A DNA stretch of 64,000 nucleotides from CALWOS01 sp963595735. Lineage in GTDB: Bacteria > Bacillota > Clostridia > Oscillospirales > Oscillospiraceae. The translations under genes were made by a program, and so were the position numbers. The notes under the pieces were generated by a model. That model did not search any database and was not told where the DNA came from. It was given only the letters and a program-made list of their open reading frames with translations. Shown here in pieces: positions 18,056 through 25,804 of the stretch (positions are counted from its first letter, which is position 1; the number at the start of each line of letters is the position of its first letter). The stretch is taken from positions 48,943 to 112,942 of the forward strand of contig CAVBJJ010000003.1 of assembly GCA_963595735.1 (NCBI GenBank), in the 5' to 3' direction.

Positions 18056-18978
18056 TGCGCATTGTGTTTATGGGAACGCCGGATTTTGCCGCCGCCCATT
18101 TACAAAAGCTGCTGGACGAAAACATGGAAGTGGCAGCGGTCTATACCCAGCCGGACAAGCCCAAGGGACGGGGAATGCATCTTTGCGCCTCCCCGGTCAA
18201 GGAGGTGGCGCTGGCCGCCGGGCTGCCGGTGTATCAGCCCACCACCCTCCGCACGGAGGAGGAGCAGCAGCGGCTGCGGGAGCTGGCGCCGGATCTGATC
18301 GTTGTGGTGGCTTATGGCAAGATTTTGCCCCAGGCGGTACTGGATATTCCGCCGCTGGGCTGCGTGAATGTCCACGCCTCTCTGCTGCCCAAATACCGGG
18401 GCAGCGCGCCCATCCAGTGGGCGGTGCTCAATGGCGACGCCGTCACCGGCGTTTCCACCATGTATTTGGCTCTGGAGGTGGACAGCGGCGATGTGATCTA
18501 CACCGAAGAGACCCCTATCGGGGAAAAGGAGACAAGCGGCGAGCTGTTTGACCGCCTGCGGGATATGGGCGCTGCGCTACTGATCCGCACCGTGCGGGAC
18601 ATTGCGGCGGGCACCGCGCCCCGCAGGGCGCAGAACCATGCCGAGGCGACCCATACCGTGCAGCTGGACAAGAGCTTTTGCCCGCTGGATTTCACAAAGC
18701 CCGCCCGGCTGGTGGCCAAGCAGGTCTATGGCCTGCAGCCCTGGCCGGTGGCCACGACGGAGATCGACGGCGTGACCTTGCGCATCTGGGCGGCGGATGT
18801 GACCGGAAACCACACCAGCCGCGCGCCGGGAACCCTGCTGGCGGCGGATAAAAACGGTCTGGAGCTGGCCTGCGGCGATGGCGGTACCGTGCTGCTGACG
18901 CAGGTGCAGCCCTCCGGTAAAAAGCGCATGGGCGCAGCGGATTGGCTGCGGGGGCATCCTGTCCGGGTGCAGGCATGA
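18055..18978 (+). CDS. fmt: Methionyl-tRNA formyltransferase
   Basis: Formylates initiator Met-tRNA. Motifs are MRIVFMGTPDFAA, the formyl-tetrahydrofolate site LLPKYRGSAPIQWAVLNGD with the preceding CVNVHASLLP catalytic segment, and GVSTMYLALEVDSGDV. A C-terminal tRNA-binding domain follows. The 307 residues are typical. It overlaps def at the start and rsmB at the end (ATGA). Confidence 0.96.
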   Translation: MRIVFMGTPDFAAAHLQKLLDENMEVAAVYTQPDKPKGRGMHLCASPVKEVALAAGLPVYQPTTLRTEEEQQRLRELAPDLIVVVAYGKILPQAVLDIPPLGCVNVHASLLPKYRGSAPIQWAVLNGDAVTGVSTMYLALEVDSGDVIYTEETPIGEKETSGELFDRLRDMGAALLIRTVRDIAAGTAPRRAQNHAEATHTVQLDKSFCPLDFTKPARLVAKQVYGLQPWPVATTEIDGVTLRIWAADVTGNHTSRAPGTLLAADKNGLELACGDGGTVLLTQVQPSGKKRMGAADWLRGHPVRVQA

Positions 18979-20294
18979 CAGCCCGGGCAGCGGCGCTTAC
19001 CGCCCTGCGGCGATGCCGCCGCGACGGCGCCTGGTCGGATGCGGTGCTGGATGGCATCCTCCGGGACAGTGTGCCGGAGCGCCGGGATCGCGCCCTTGCG
19101 ACCCGGATCTGCTATGGCGTGCAGCAGAACAGAACATATTTGGATTTCATCCTCAGCCAGTGGTGCCGCCAGCCCTTGAAAAAGCTGGAGCCGCTGGTGC
19201 TGGATATTTTACGCCTGAGCGCCTATCAGCTGCTGTTTTTGGATAAGATCCCCCCCTCCGCTGTGGTGGACGAGGCCGTAAAGCTGGCAAAGGAACACAG
19301 CCGGGGCGCGGCGGGACTGGTCAATGCCGTGCTGCGCCGGGTGGCGGAGCATCGGCAGGCGCTGCCGGAGCCGCCGGGTCTCGGCAGTCCGGAATACCTG
19401 GCCTTGCGGTACAGCCACCCGCTGTGGCTGGCGCAGCGCCTGGTACAGCAGGAGGGCTATGCCCAAACGGAGGCCTTTTTTCGCGCCAATAACGACATCC
19501 CGCCAACGGCCTTGCAGGTCAACACCCTGCGGACAGACACCGAAAGTTTGGCTGCGGCGCTGGCGGAGCAGGGTTTTGCGCCCGCGCGCCATCCCTGGCT
19601 GCCGGATTGCCTTTTGGTGCCGTCTGCCGGCGGCTTGATGGAGACAACGCTGTTTCAAAGCGGCCTGTTTTATGTGCAGGATCCCGCAGCGGCGCTGTCC
19701 GTGCTGGCGGCGGATCCCCGACCGGGGATGCAGGTGCTGGACGCCTGCGCCGCGCCGGGAGGAAAGAGCTTTGCCGCCGGACTGCGGATGCAGGGCAAGG
19801 GCGAGATCCTTTCCTGCGATTTGCAGGAAAAAAAGCTCCGGCGTTTGGAGACCGGAGCGGCGCGTTTGGGACTGGACTGCATTCGCACCGTGCCCATGGA
19901 CGGGCGAAAGCCGATGGCAGCCCTGTGGGAGCGCTTTGATCTGGTTATTGCCGATGTGCCCTGCAGCGGGCTGGGGGTGATCCGGAAAAAGCCGGACATC
20001 CGGGAAAAAAATCCGAACGACCTGGCGCGTCTGCCGGAGATCCAGCGGGAAATTCTGCTGGGGCTGGCGGATTGTGTCAAGCCCGGCGGCGTGCTTTTGT
20101 ATTCCACCTGCACGGTGCTGCGGGAGGAAAACGACGAAGTGGTAAAGGCCTTTTTGGCGCAGCGGCAGGACTATTGCCGGGAGGCGGTTACCCTGCCCGG
20201 TCTGGGACAGCTGCCCGATGGCGGGCTGACCCTTTGGCCGCAAAAGCACGGCACGGATGGATTTTATTTTTGTAAAATGCGGAGGCGCCTATGA
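18975..20294 (+). CDS. rsmB: 16S rRNA (cytosine-967-C5)-methyltransferase RsmB
   Basis: A 439-residue enzyme. The N-terminal NusB-like RNA-binding domain (TARAAALTALRRC... to IPPSAVVDEAVKLAK) is followed by the SAM-dependent methyltransferase domain. Its SAM motif is VLDACAAPGGKSFAAG, motif IV is ADVPCSGLGV and motif VI is LLYSTCTVLREENDEVV, containing the two catalytic cysteines. The start at 18975 overlaps the fmt stop, and the stop overlaps the rlmN start. Confidence 0.95.
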   Translation: MTARAAALTALRRCRRDGAWSDAVLDGILRDSVPERRDRALATRICYGVQQNRTYLDFILSQWCRQPLKKLEPLVLDILRLSAYQLLFLDKIPPSAVVDEAVKLAKEHSRGAAGLVNAVLRRVAEHRQALPEPPGLGSPEYLALRYSHPLWLAQRLVQQEGYAQTEAFFRANNDIPPTALQVNTLRTDTESLAAALAEQGFAPARHPWLPDCLLVPSAGGLMETTLFQSGLFYVQDPAAALSVLAADPRPGMQVLDACAAPGGKSFAAGLRMQGKGEILSCDLQEKKLRRLETGAARLGLDCIRTVPMDGRKPMAALWERFDLVIADVPCSGLGVIRKKPDIREKNPNDLARLPEIQREILLGLADCVKPGGVLLYSTCTVLREENDEVVKAFLAQRQDYCREAVTLPGLGQLPDGGLTLWPQKHGTDGFYFCKMRRRL

Positions 20295-21334
20295 ACCGGG
20301 ATCTGAGAAGTATGCTGCCGGAGGAACTGGAAGCGGTCATGACAGAGCTGGAGCAGCCCCGGTACCGCGCCGGTCAGGTGTTTTCCTGGCTGGCCAAGGG
20401 CGCGGCGGATTACACGGAAATGCAGAATCTGCCAAAGACCCTGCGGGAGACCCTTGCCGCCAACTATCCGCTGACCGGCCTGCGGTGCCTGCGCAAGCAG
20501 GTGTCCAAGCTGGACGGCACGATCAAATACCTTTGGGAGCTGGAGGACGGTAACGCGGTGGAAACGGTGGTCATGCGCTATCAGCATGGCAATACCGTCT
20601 GCATTTCCTCCCAGGTGGGCTGCCGGCAGGGCTGCGCGTTCTGCGCCTCGACCATCGGCGGTCTGGTACGCAATCTCACAGCCGGAGAAATGCTCCAGGA
20701 GGTGCTTTGCTCCGAGCGGGACAGCGGCTTGCCCCTGTCGAACATTGTGCTGATGGGGATTGGAGAGCCTCTGGATAATTACGACAATGTGCTGCGCTTT
20801 CTGCGGCTGGTCAGCCATCCCAAGGGGCGCAATCTGGGAATGCGGCACATCAGCCTTTCCACCTGCGGCTTGGTGGAGCAATTCCCCCGGCTGGCGGCGG
20901 AAAATTTGCAGCTGACCCTTTCCGTGTCGCTTCACGCGCCGGATGACGAGACCCGCAGCCGCATCATGCCGGCCAATCGCGGCCGGGGTGTGGATGCGCT
21001 GATGCAGGCCTGTCTGGCATATTTTCGCAAGACCGGCCGCCGGATCAGTTTTGAATACGCCATGATCGACGGCGTCAATGACACCGACGCCCACGCCAGA
21101 CTGCTGGCGGAGCGGGTGCGGCCTGTCGGCGGTCATGTCAATCTTATTCCCCTGAACCATGTGGAGGAGCGGCAGTTCCAACCCAGCAAACCGGCGCAGC
21201 TCCGGCGCTTTGTGAACATTCTGGAGCGCGCCGGCGTGAATGTCACCGTGCGGCGCAAGCTGGGCGGCGATGTGGACGCTTCCTGCGGTCAGCTGCGCCG
21301 GAAGCGGGAAAAGGGGCGAGAGGAGGAAGCATGA
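20291..21334 (+). CDS. rlmN: 23S rRNA/tRNA adenine-C2 methyltransferase RlmN (radical SAM)
   Basis: A radical-SAM enzyme that methylates A2503 of 23S rRNA and A37 of some tRNAs. The cluster motif is C111-x3-C115-x2-C118 in GCRQGCAFCASTIGG. Before it is VSKLDGTIKYLWEL, and later come LMGIGEPLDNYDNV and the C-terminal VTVRRKLGGDVDASCGQL, which carries the catalytic cysteine. The 347-residue length is usual. ATGA overlaps exist at both ends. Confidence 0.96.
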   Translation: MNRDLRSMLPEELEAVMTELEQPRYRAGQVFSWLAKGAADYTEMQNLPKTLRETLAANYPLTGLRCLRKQVSKLDGTIKYLWELEDGNAVETVVMRYQHGNTVCISSQVGCRQGCAFCASTIGGLVRNLTAGEMLQEVLCSERDSGLPLSNIVLMGIGEPLDNYDNVLRFLRLVSHPKGRNLGMRHISLSTCGLVEQFPRLAAENLQLTLSVSLHAPDDETRSRIMPANRGRGVDALMQACLAYFRKTGRRISFEYAMIDGVNDTDAHARLLAERVRPVGGHVNLIPLNHVEERQFQPSKPAQLRRFVNILERAGVNVTVRRKLGGDVDASCGQLRRKREKGREEEA

Positions 21335-22062
21335 AAGGATACGGAATCACAGACAAAGGCAAGGTTCGCCGGGAAAATCAGGACAGCTTTGTTTTGAAGC
21401 TGCTGCCCCGGGCGGAACAGGCCATTCTTGTGGTGTGCGACGGCATGGGCGGCGCCCGCGCTGGAGAGATCGCCAGCCGGCTGGCGGCGGAGCGCTTTGC
21501 CAGCCATGTGGCGGAGGGTCTCCAGCCCGGGCAGGATCCGCTGCTGTCGGATCTGGTGCGGGAGGCCGCCGTGCTGGCCAACACGGAGATCTATGAACGG
21601 GCCAGCCGGGACGAGGCCTGCCGCGGCATGGGCACGACTCTGGTGGCGCTGGTCATCCGGGGCAAAAGCGCGGTCATTGCCAATGTAGGCGACAGCCGCG
21701 CCTATCGCATCCGGGGTGAGGAGATCGTCCGCATTACCCGGGATCACTCCCTGGTGGAGGAAATGGTCAACGCCGGAAAGCTGACCCCGGAGGAGGCGGC
21801 CACCCACCCCCAGAAAAACCTCATCACCCGCGCGTTGGGCGTGGATGAATTTGTCAGCTGCGATGTGTATGAGCCCCATCTGGAAAAGGGCGATATCTTC
21901 CTGCTCTGCACCGATGGTCTGAGCAATCAGATCACCGCGGAGGAGATGCTGGAGCAGCAGAAAAAAAGCAAAACCGCAAACGGCTTTTGCAAAAAACTGT
22001 TGAAAATTGCGCTGGAACGGGGCGCGCCGGACAATGTGACGGCCTGCGCCGTGCAGCTTTGA
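21331..22062 (+). CDS. stp: PP2C-type protein serine/threonine phosphatase
   Basis: A 243-residue Stp1/PrpC-type phosphatase. Metal-binding aspartates appear in GKVRRENQDSF and VVCDGMGGARAGEIAS, with further motifs GTTLVALVI, NVGDSRAYRI, TRALGVD and LLCTDGLSNQ. It opposes the PASTA kinase encoded next, the conserved arrangement in Firmicutes for control of cell wall growth, division and translation. Its start overlaps rlmN, and the kinase gene starts 25 bases after its stop behind GGAAAGGAGGAAG. Confidence 0.94.
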   Translation: MKGYGITDKGKVRRENQDSFVLKLLPRAEQAILVVCDGMGGARAGEIASRLAAERFASHVAEGLQPGQDPLLSDLVREAAVLANTEIYERASRDEACRGMGTTLVALVIRGKSAVIANVGDSRAYRIRGEEIVRITRDHSLVEEMVNAGKLTPEEAATHPQKNLITRALGVDEFVSCDVYEPHLEKGDIFLLCTDGLSNQITAEEMLEQQKKSKTANGFCKKLLKIALERGAPDNVTACAVQL

Positions 22063-22086
22063 TCCCGCAGGAAAGGAGGAAGACAG

Positions 22087-24075
22087 ATGGATCACACAAC
22101 AATGGACAGATATCTGGGCAAAACGCTGGATGATCGCTATGAGATCCTGGAAGTGATCGGCTCCGGCGGCATGGCCGTTGTCTACAAGGCGCTGTGCCAC
22201 AAAACCGACCGCTATGTGGCGGTGAAGATCCTGCGGGACGATATGGCAACGGATGCGGATTCCCGCCGCCGTTTCCTCACGGAGAGCAAAGCCATCAGTA
22301 TGCTCAACCACCCCAATGTGGTAACGGTGTACGATGTCAGCTGCGAAAATGACCCCATGTATATTGTCATGGAGCTGGTGGACGGCATCAGCTTGAAGCA
22401 ATATATGCAAAAGCGCGGTGTGCTGACCTGGGAAGAGGTCATGCACTTCGCCGGGGAGATCGCAAAGGCGCTTTCCCATGCCCACAGCAAGGGTATCATT
22501 CATCGGGACATCAAGCCCCATAATATTTTGCTGACCAAGGACGGCATGGTCAAGGTGGCGGACTTCGGCATCGCCCGGCTGCAGGGAACCCAGAACACCG
22601 TGGTCAATCAGGAGGCTCTGGGCAGCGTGCATTACATCTCCCCGGAGCAGGCCAGGGGCCTGCCGGTGGACGCGCGCACGGACATTTACTCTCTGGGCGT
22701 TGTGATGTATGAAATGCTCACCGGCCGCCTGCCCTTTGAGGGGGAAAGCGCCGTTTCGGTCGCCATGCAGCACATCAACGCCACGCCTCCCCAGCCCCAT
22801 GATATCGTTCCGGAGATCCCGCCCGGGATCGAGGCCATTACCATGAAGGCTATGAAGGCGGATGTGGAGCAGCGCTACCAGTCCATGGAGGAGCTGCTGG
22901 AGGACATCCGCAGATTCCATGCGGATAAAAACGCCCCGGTGGGCGTGCTGGCAGCCGGTGCGGCGCAGGCGGAAACGGCGGCGGAAAGCACCTCGGAGAC
23001 GGCAGAGGAAGCCACGCCGGAAACGGCGGCCGCTCCGGAGAATACCCCGGATGGCGGGGAAGCGGAAGCCTCGGCGGAGGAAGCCGGGGATGGGATTCCC
23101 TTACCGGAGGAGATCAGCGAGCAGGAGCTGGATCATGCGGAAAGCTTGGATCCCGACCTGTACAGCGGAAAAAAATATGTGGTCAAGCAGAATGTGGAGC
23201 CGATATCGGACAAGGGCGAGCTGAGCTATGACAAGTATGTGCGCCGGCGCTCCCGCTCCAAAAAGGTCAGTATGCTTTCCGGTATTCTGATCGTTCTGCT
23301 GTTCTTGGTGGGCTGCTTTGCGTTTTTGTGGAACTCGTTTGTGCGGGATGTGTTTGAAGATTCCGTGCGGGTGACTGTACCCAGCTTTGTGGGACAAAAC
23401 TACAACGATGTGCTGGCCAATCAGGAATATCTGGACAAATATCACTTCACCGTTACCACCGAGTCCAGCGAGACGGTGGAAAAGGATCTGGTCATCAGGC
23501 AGACGCCGGAGGCCGGAAAAAGCCTTGCCGAAAAGCAGGAGGGCATTGAGATCGCGCTGGTGGTCTCCAGTGGGATCGACACCGTGGAGATCCCGGAGAC
23601 CTACAATCACGATTACCGGGATGCGGCCAACGACCTGCGGCGGCTGGGCTTTACCGTGGAATATGCGTTTGAGGAAAGCGACAGTGTGACGAAGAACTTT
23701 GTCATCCGCTCCGAGCCGGAGGCCGGCAATCGCCTGGCCGAGGGCGAGACCGTGAAGCTGTATGTCAGCGGCGGACCGGAAATGACAATGTGCCAGGTGC
23801 CGGAGCTGCGGGGCATAACCCAGGAGGAGGCCGAGGCGCTTCTGGCGCAGGAGGGACTCACGCTGGGCGAGGTAACGACCGCAAACAGCAGCAAGTACGA
23901 ATATGGCCAGGTCATGCGCCAGGGTACCAGAGCCGGCAGGGAAGTGAACGAGGGCACGCCCATCGATCTGGTCATCTCCAAAGGCCCTGTGGAAACCGGC
24001 AATGACACCACCGGCGGCGATACCGCCAGCAATGACGACGATGCAGAGGCAGTTGCCCCCGGCGTGGAGGAATGA
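22087..24075 (+). CDS. prkC: PASTA-domain serine/threonine kinase PrkC/Stk1
   Basis: A 662-residue transmembrane kinase. The kinase domain (about residues 10-275) has GSGGMAVVYKA, K47 in VAVKIL, HRDIKPHN (D141) and DFGIA (D159), then ISPEQARG. An Ala/Glu-rich linker of about 100 residues leads to one transmembrane helix near 393-418. Three extracellular PASTA repeats follow at about 425-490, 493-560 and 562-635, beginning VTVPSFVGQNY, VEIPETYNHDY and CQVPELRGITQ; these sense muropeptides or lipid II. A Thr/Asp-rich tail ends the protein. Confidence 0.95.
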   Translation: MDHTTMDRYLGKTLDDRYEILEVIGSGGMAVVYKALCHKTDRYVAVKILRDDMATDADSRRRFLTESKAISMLNHPNVVTVYDVSCENDPMYIVMELVDGISLKQYMQKRGVLTWEEVMHFAGEIAKALSHAHSKGIIHRDIKPHNILLTKDGMVKVADFGIARLQGTQNTVVNQEALGSVHYISPEQARGLPVDARTDIYSLGVVMYEMLTGRLPFEGESAVSVAMQHINATPPQPHDIVPEIPPGIEAITMKAMKADVEQRYQSMEELLEDIRRFHADKNAPVGVLAAGAAQAETAAESTSETAEEATPETAAAPENTPDGGEAEASAEEAGDGIPLPEEISEQELDHAESLDPDLYSGKKYVVKQNVEPISDKGELSYDKYVRRRSRSKKVSMLSGILIVLLFLVGCFAFLWNSFVRDVFEDSVRVTVPSFVGQNYNDVLANQEYLDKYHFTVTTESSETVEKDLVIRQTPEAGKSLAEKQEGIEIALVVSSGIDTVEIPETYNHDYRDAANDLRRLGFTVEYAFEESDSVTKNFVIRSEPEAGNRLAEGETVKLYVSGGPEMTMCQVPELRGITQEEAEALLAQEGLTLGEVTTANSSKYEYGQVMRQGTRAGREVNEGTPIDLVISKGPVETGNDTTGGDTASNDDDAEAVAPGVEE

Positions 24076-24080
24076 GCGCT

Positions 24081-24971
24081 ATGGAGGGAACGATCATCCG
24101 CGCTCTGAGCGGGTTTTATGATGTTGCCTGCGGAGAAGACCGCGTAATCCGCTGCCGCGCCAGAGGGAAATTCCGGCTGGACGGCACCTCGCCCCTGGTG
24201 GGCGACCGGGTGCGGTTGGACGCGGTGTCGGAACAGACCGGCGTGGTGACACAGCTGCTGCCGAGAAAGAACTTTTTCATCCGTCCGGCGATCGCCAATC
24301 TGGATCTTCTGGTCATCCTCTGCGCCAATGTCAACCCGGTCACGGATCCGTTCCTGATCGACCGGGTCGCGGCCATCGCCACAAACGGTGGCTGTGAGGT
24401 ACTGGTGTGCATCAACAAGGCGGATCTGGACCCCGGCGACCGCCTGTATGAGATCTACAGCCTCTCCGGCTGCCGGGTGCTGCGCACCAGCGCCGCCACC
24501 GGGCAGGGGCTGGAGGAGCTGCGCCGAATGATCTCGGGCAAGACCTCGGCTTTTACGGGCAACTCCGGCGTGGGAAAATCCAGCGTGCTCAATGCGCTGG
24601 CGCCGGAGCTGCAGATCCCGGTGGGCGAGGTGAGCGAAAAGCTGGGGCGCGGCCGGCATACTACCCGTCATGTGGAGCTGTACCGGCTGGATGACAGCAG
24701 CTTTATCGCCGATACCCCAGGCTTTGCCTCCTTTGATGTGGAGCGGATGCCGGGAATGTACAAGGAAAAACTCCAGCACTGCTTTCCGGAGTTTCGACCT
24801 TATCTGGGGCAGTGCCGGTTTCAGGACTGCGCCCATTTGCAGGAGCCGGGCTGCGCGGTGCTGGAGGCCGTGGCGCAGGGGAAGATCCACCCCAGCCGCC
24901 ACGAGAGCTACGCCCGCCTGTATGCCGCGCTGGCAAAGATCCCGGACTGGGAACGGAAAAAAGAAAAATAA
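24081..24971 (+). CDS. rsgA: Ribosome small-subunit-dependent GTPase RsgA
   Basis: A 296-residue circularly permuted GTPase for 30S maturation. The OB fold is first (GFYDVACGEDRVIRCRARGKFR). The GTPase motifs appear in permuted order: CINKADLD (G4), GNSGVGKSSVLNAL (G1), GRHTTRH (G2) and DTPGFASF (G3). The C-terminal zinc site is CRFQDCAHLQEPGCAV. The ATG at 24081 has GGAGG ten bases upstream; the ATG at 24072 that overlaps prkC is too close to that site. It sits next to prkC as in Bacillus. Confidence 0.94.
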   Translation: MEGTIIRALSGFYDVACGEDRVIRCRARGKFRLDGTSPLVGDRVRLDAVSEQTGVVTQLLPRKNFFIRPAIANLDLLVILCANVNPVTDPFLIDRVAAIATNGGCEVLVCINKADLDPGDRLYEIYSLSGCRVLRTSAATGQGLEELRRMISGKTSAFTGNSGVGKSSVLNALAPELQIPVGEVSEKLGRGRHTTRHVELYRLDDSSFIADTPGFASFDVERMPGMYKEKLQHCFPEFRPYLGQCRFQDCAHLQEPGCAVLEAVAQGKIHPSRHESYARLYAALAKIPDWERKKEK

Positions 24972-24988
24972 ACCGCACATTTTACCCG

Positions 24989-25027
24989 CCCCCGGCATAT
25001 CCTGTACCAAGAGGATGCTGCCGGGGG
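24989..25027 (+). promoter_or_regulatory. Hairpin covering the ribosome site of the 55-aa gene
   Basis: CCCCCGGCA...TCCT pairs with AGGAT...TGCCGGGGG across an eight-base loop. The right arm contains the GGGGG ribosome-binding run for the gene starting at 25030. There is no T-run, so translational control is more likely than termination. Confidence 0.45.
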
Positions 25028-25029
25028 TG

Positions 25030-25197
25030 ATGATTTTGCGCAGAGACAGGAGAAGAAAGCCACGGCTGGCCATTGCCGCCGTGCTGCTGGGCATACTGAT
25101 CCTGCTGGCGGGCTTCTGGCCGGAAAGCTTCTGGTGGCTGGTGACCGCAGTGGGGCTGATCTGCTTCGGCCTTTGGCGGTTGATCTGCCGCAAGTAA
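25030..25197 (+). CDS. Small two-helix membrane protein (55 aa)
   Basis: A short protein with a very basic start (MILRRDRRRKPR) and two hydrophobic helices, AIAAVLLGILILLAGF and FWWLVTAVGLICFGLWRL. I do not recognise a family. The start has GGGGGTG two bases upstream, part of a hairpin arm, so the true start or its efficiency is uncertain; an ATG at 25015 is an alternative. It lies between rsgA and spoVM, where rpe and thiN stand in Bacillus. The position next to spoVM makes a sporulation role conceivable, but that is only context. Confidence 0.55.
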   Translation: MILRRDRRRKPRLAIAAVLLGILILLAGFWPESFWWLVTAVGLICFGLWRLICRK

Positions 25198-25219
25198 TGG
25201 GAAAGCAGGAGGAAAAATT

Positions 25220-25294
25220 ATGCGGTTTTATGTGTTTCGTATGCCCCAGTTTCTCAGCAGGCTGCTGAAAAAGCTTGGAAAAACAGAAGACTAA
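25220..25294 (+). CDS. spoVM: Spore morphogenetic peptide SpoVM
   Basis: A 24-residue peptide, MRFYVFRMPQFL then SRLLKKLGKTED, behind a strong AGGAGGA site eight bases upstream. It resembles Bacillus SpoVM, which starts MKFYTIKLPKFLG and is 26 residues: the aromatic pair F3-Y4, the central proline P9, and the following amphipathic Leu/Lys helix are all kept. SpoVM binds the positively curved forespore membrane and recruits SpoIVA to begin coat assembly. The genome location downstream of prkC-rsgA is the classical one for spoVM. It supports the organism being a spore former. Confidence 0.85.
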   Translation: MRFYVFRMPQFLSRLLKKLGKTED

Positions 25295-25297
25295 GCA

Positions 25298-25731
25298 AGC
25301 TCCCCCCTGACGGCGACCCTGTCAGGGGGGCTTGCAGCTTGTCAAAAAAGTCTGGGGCTTTTTTGACAAGCTTATCCGTCGAGTATTTCGGAGCAGCCAA
25401 AATACTGTGGGAACCCCCAAATGGGCTTCCCGCGACGGTTCATCTGATTGAGGCGGGGCTTGCCCCCCACAAACTCCCCCGCTGCTGTGGGAAATGATAT
25501 TGCTTGCTGTTTTTGACCGCCTCGCCTCTCCCTTTGGGAGAGGTGGCTGAGCGCAGCGAAGACGGAGAGGGCAAACAAAGACCATATCATATATCCACTG
25601 TGTGGCTTGATTATCTGCCAAACCCTCTCAGTCGCCTGTGGCGACAGCTCTCCCAAAGGGAGAGCCAAGGGCAGGAGAGTTTTGTGACAGGCTCAAAGCT
25701 CCCCCTGACGGCGATCCTGTCAGGGGGAGCG
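25298..25731. repeat. Block of nested hairpins and dispersed repeats
   Basis: This 430-bp non-coding block is bounded by two direct copies of a hairpin, CCCCCTGAC...GTCAGGGGG (25302-25330 and 25701-25727). Inside are a perfect 15-bp inverted repeat AGCTTGTCAAAAAAG at 25336-25372, a module at 25376-25489 whose inverted copy occurs at 58027-58142, and a pair of CTCTCCC/GGGAGAG elements at about 25525-25570 and 25624-25670 of the kind scattered in Oscillospiraceae genomes. The first hairpin may serve as the spoVM terminator. No gene was recognised in it. Confidence 0.7.
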
Positions 25732-25804
25732 TGCTGCTTTATGCGGGTATAGTTTTTCTCCCGGCTGCATACACATGAAGCAAACAGCGAAGGGAGCGAT
25801 GCAG

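Noticed and set aside
25298..25731. CRISPR array or composite transposon
   Set aside because: Repeats are neither regularly spaced nor identical, and no transposase or cas gene is present.
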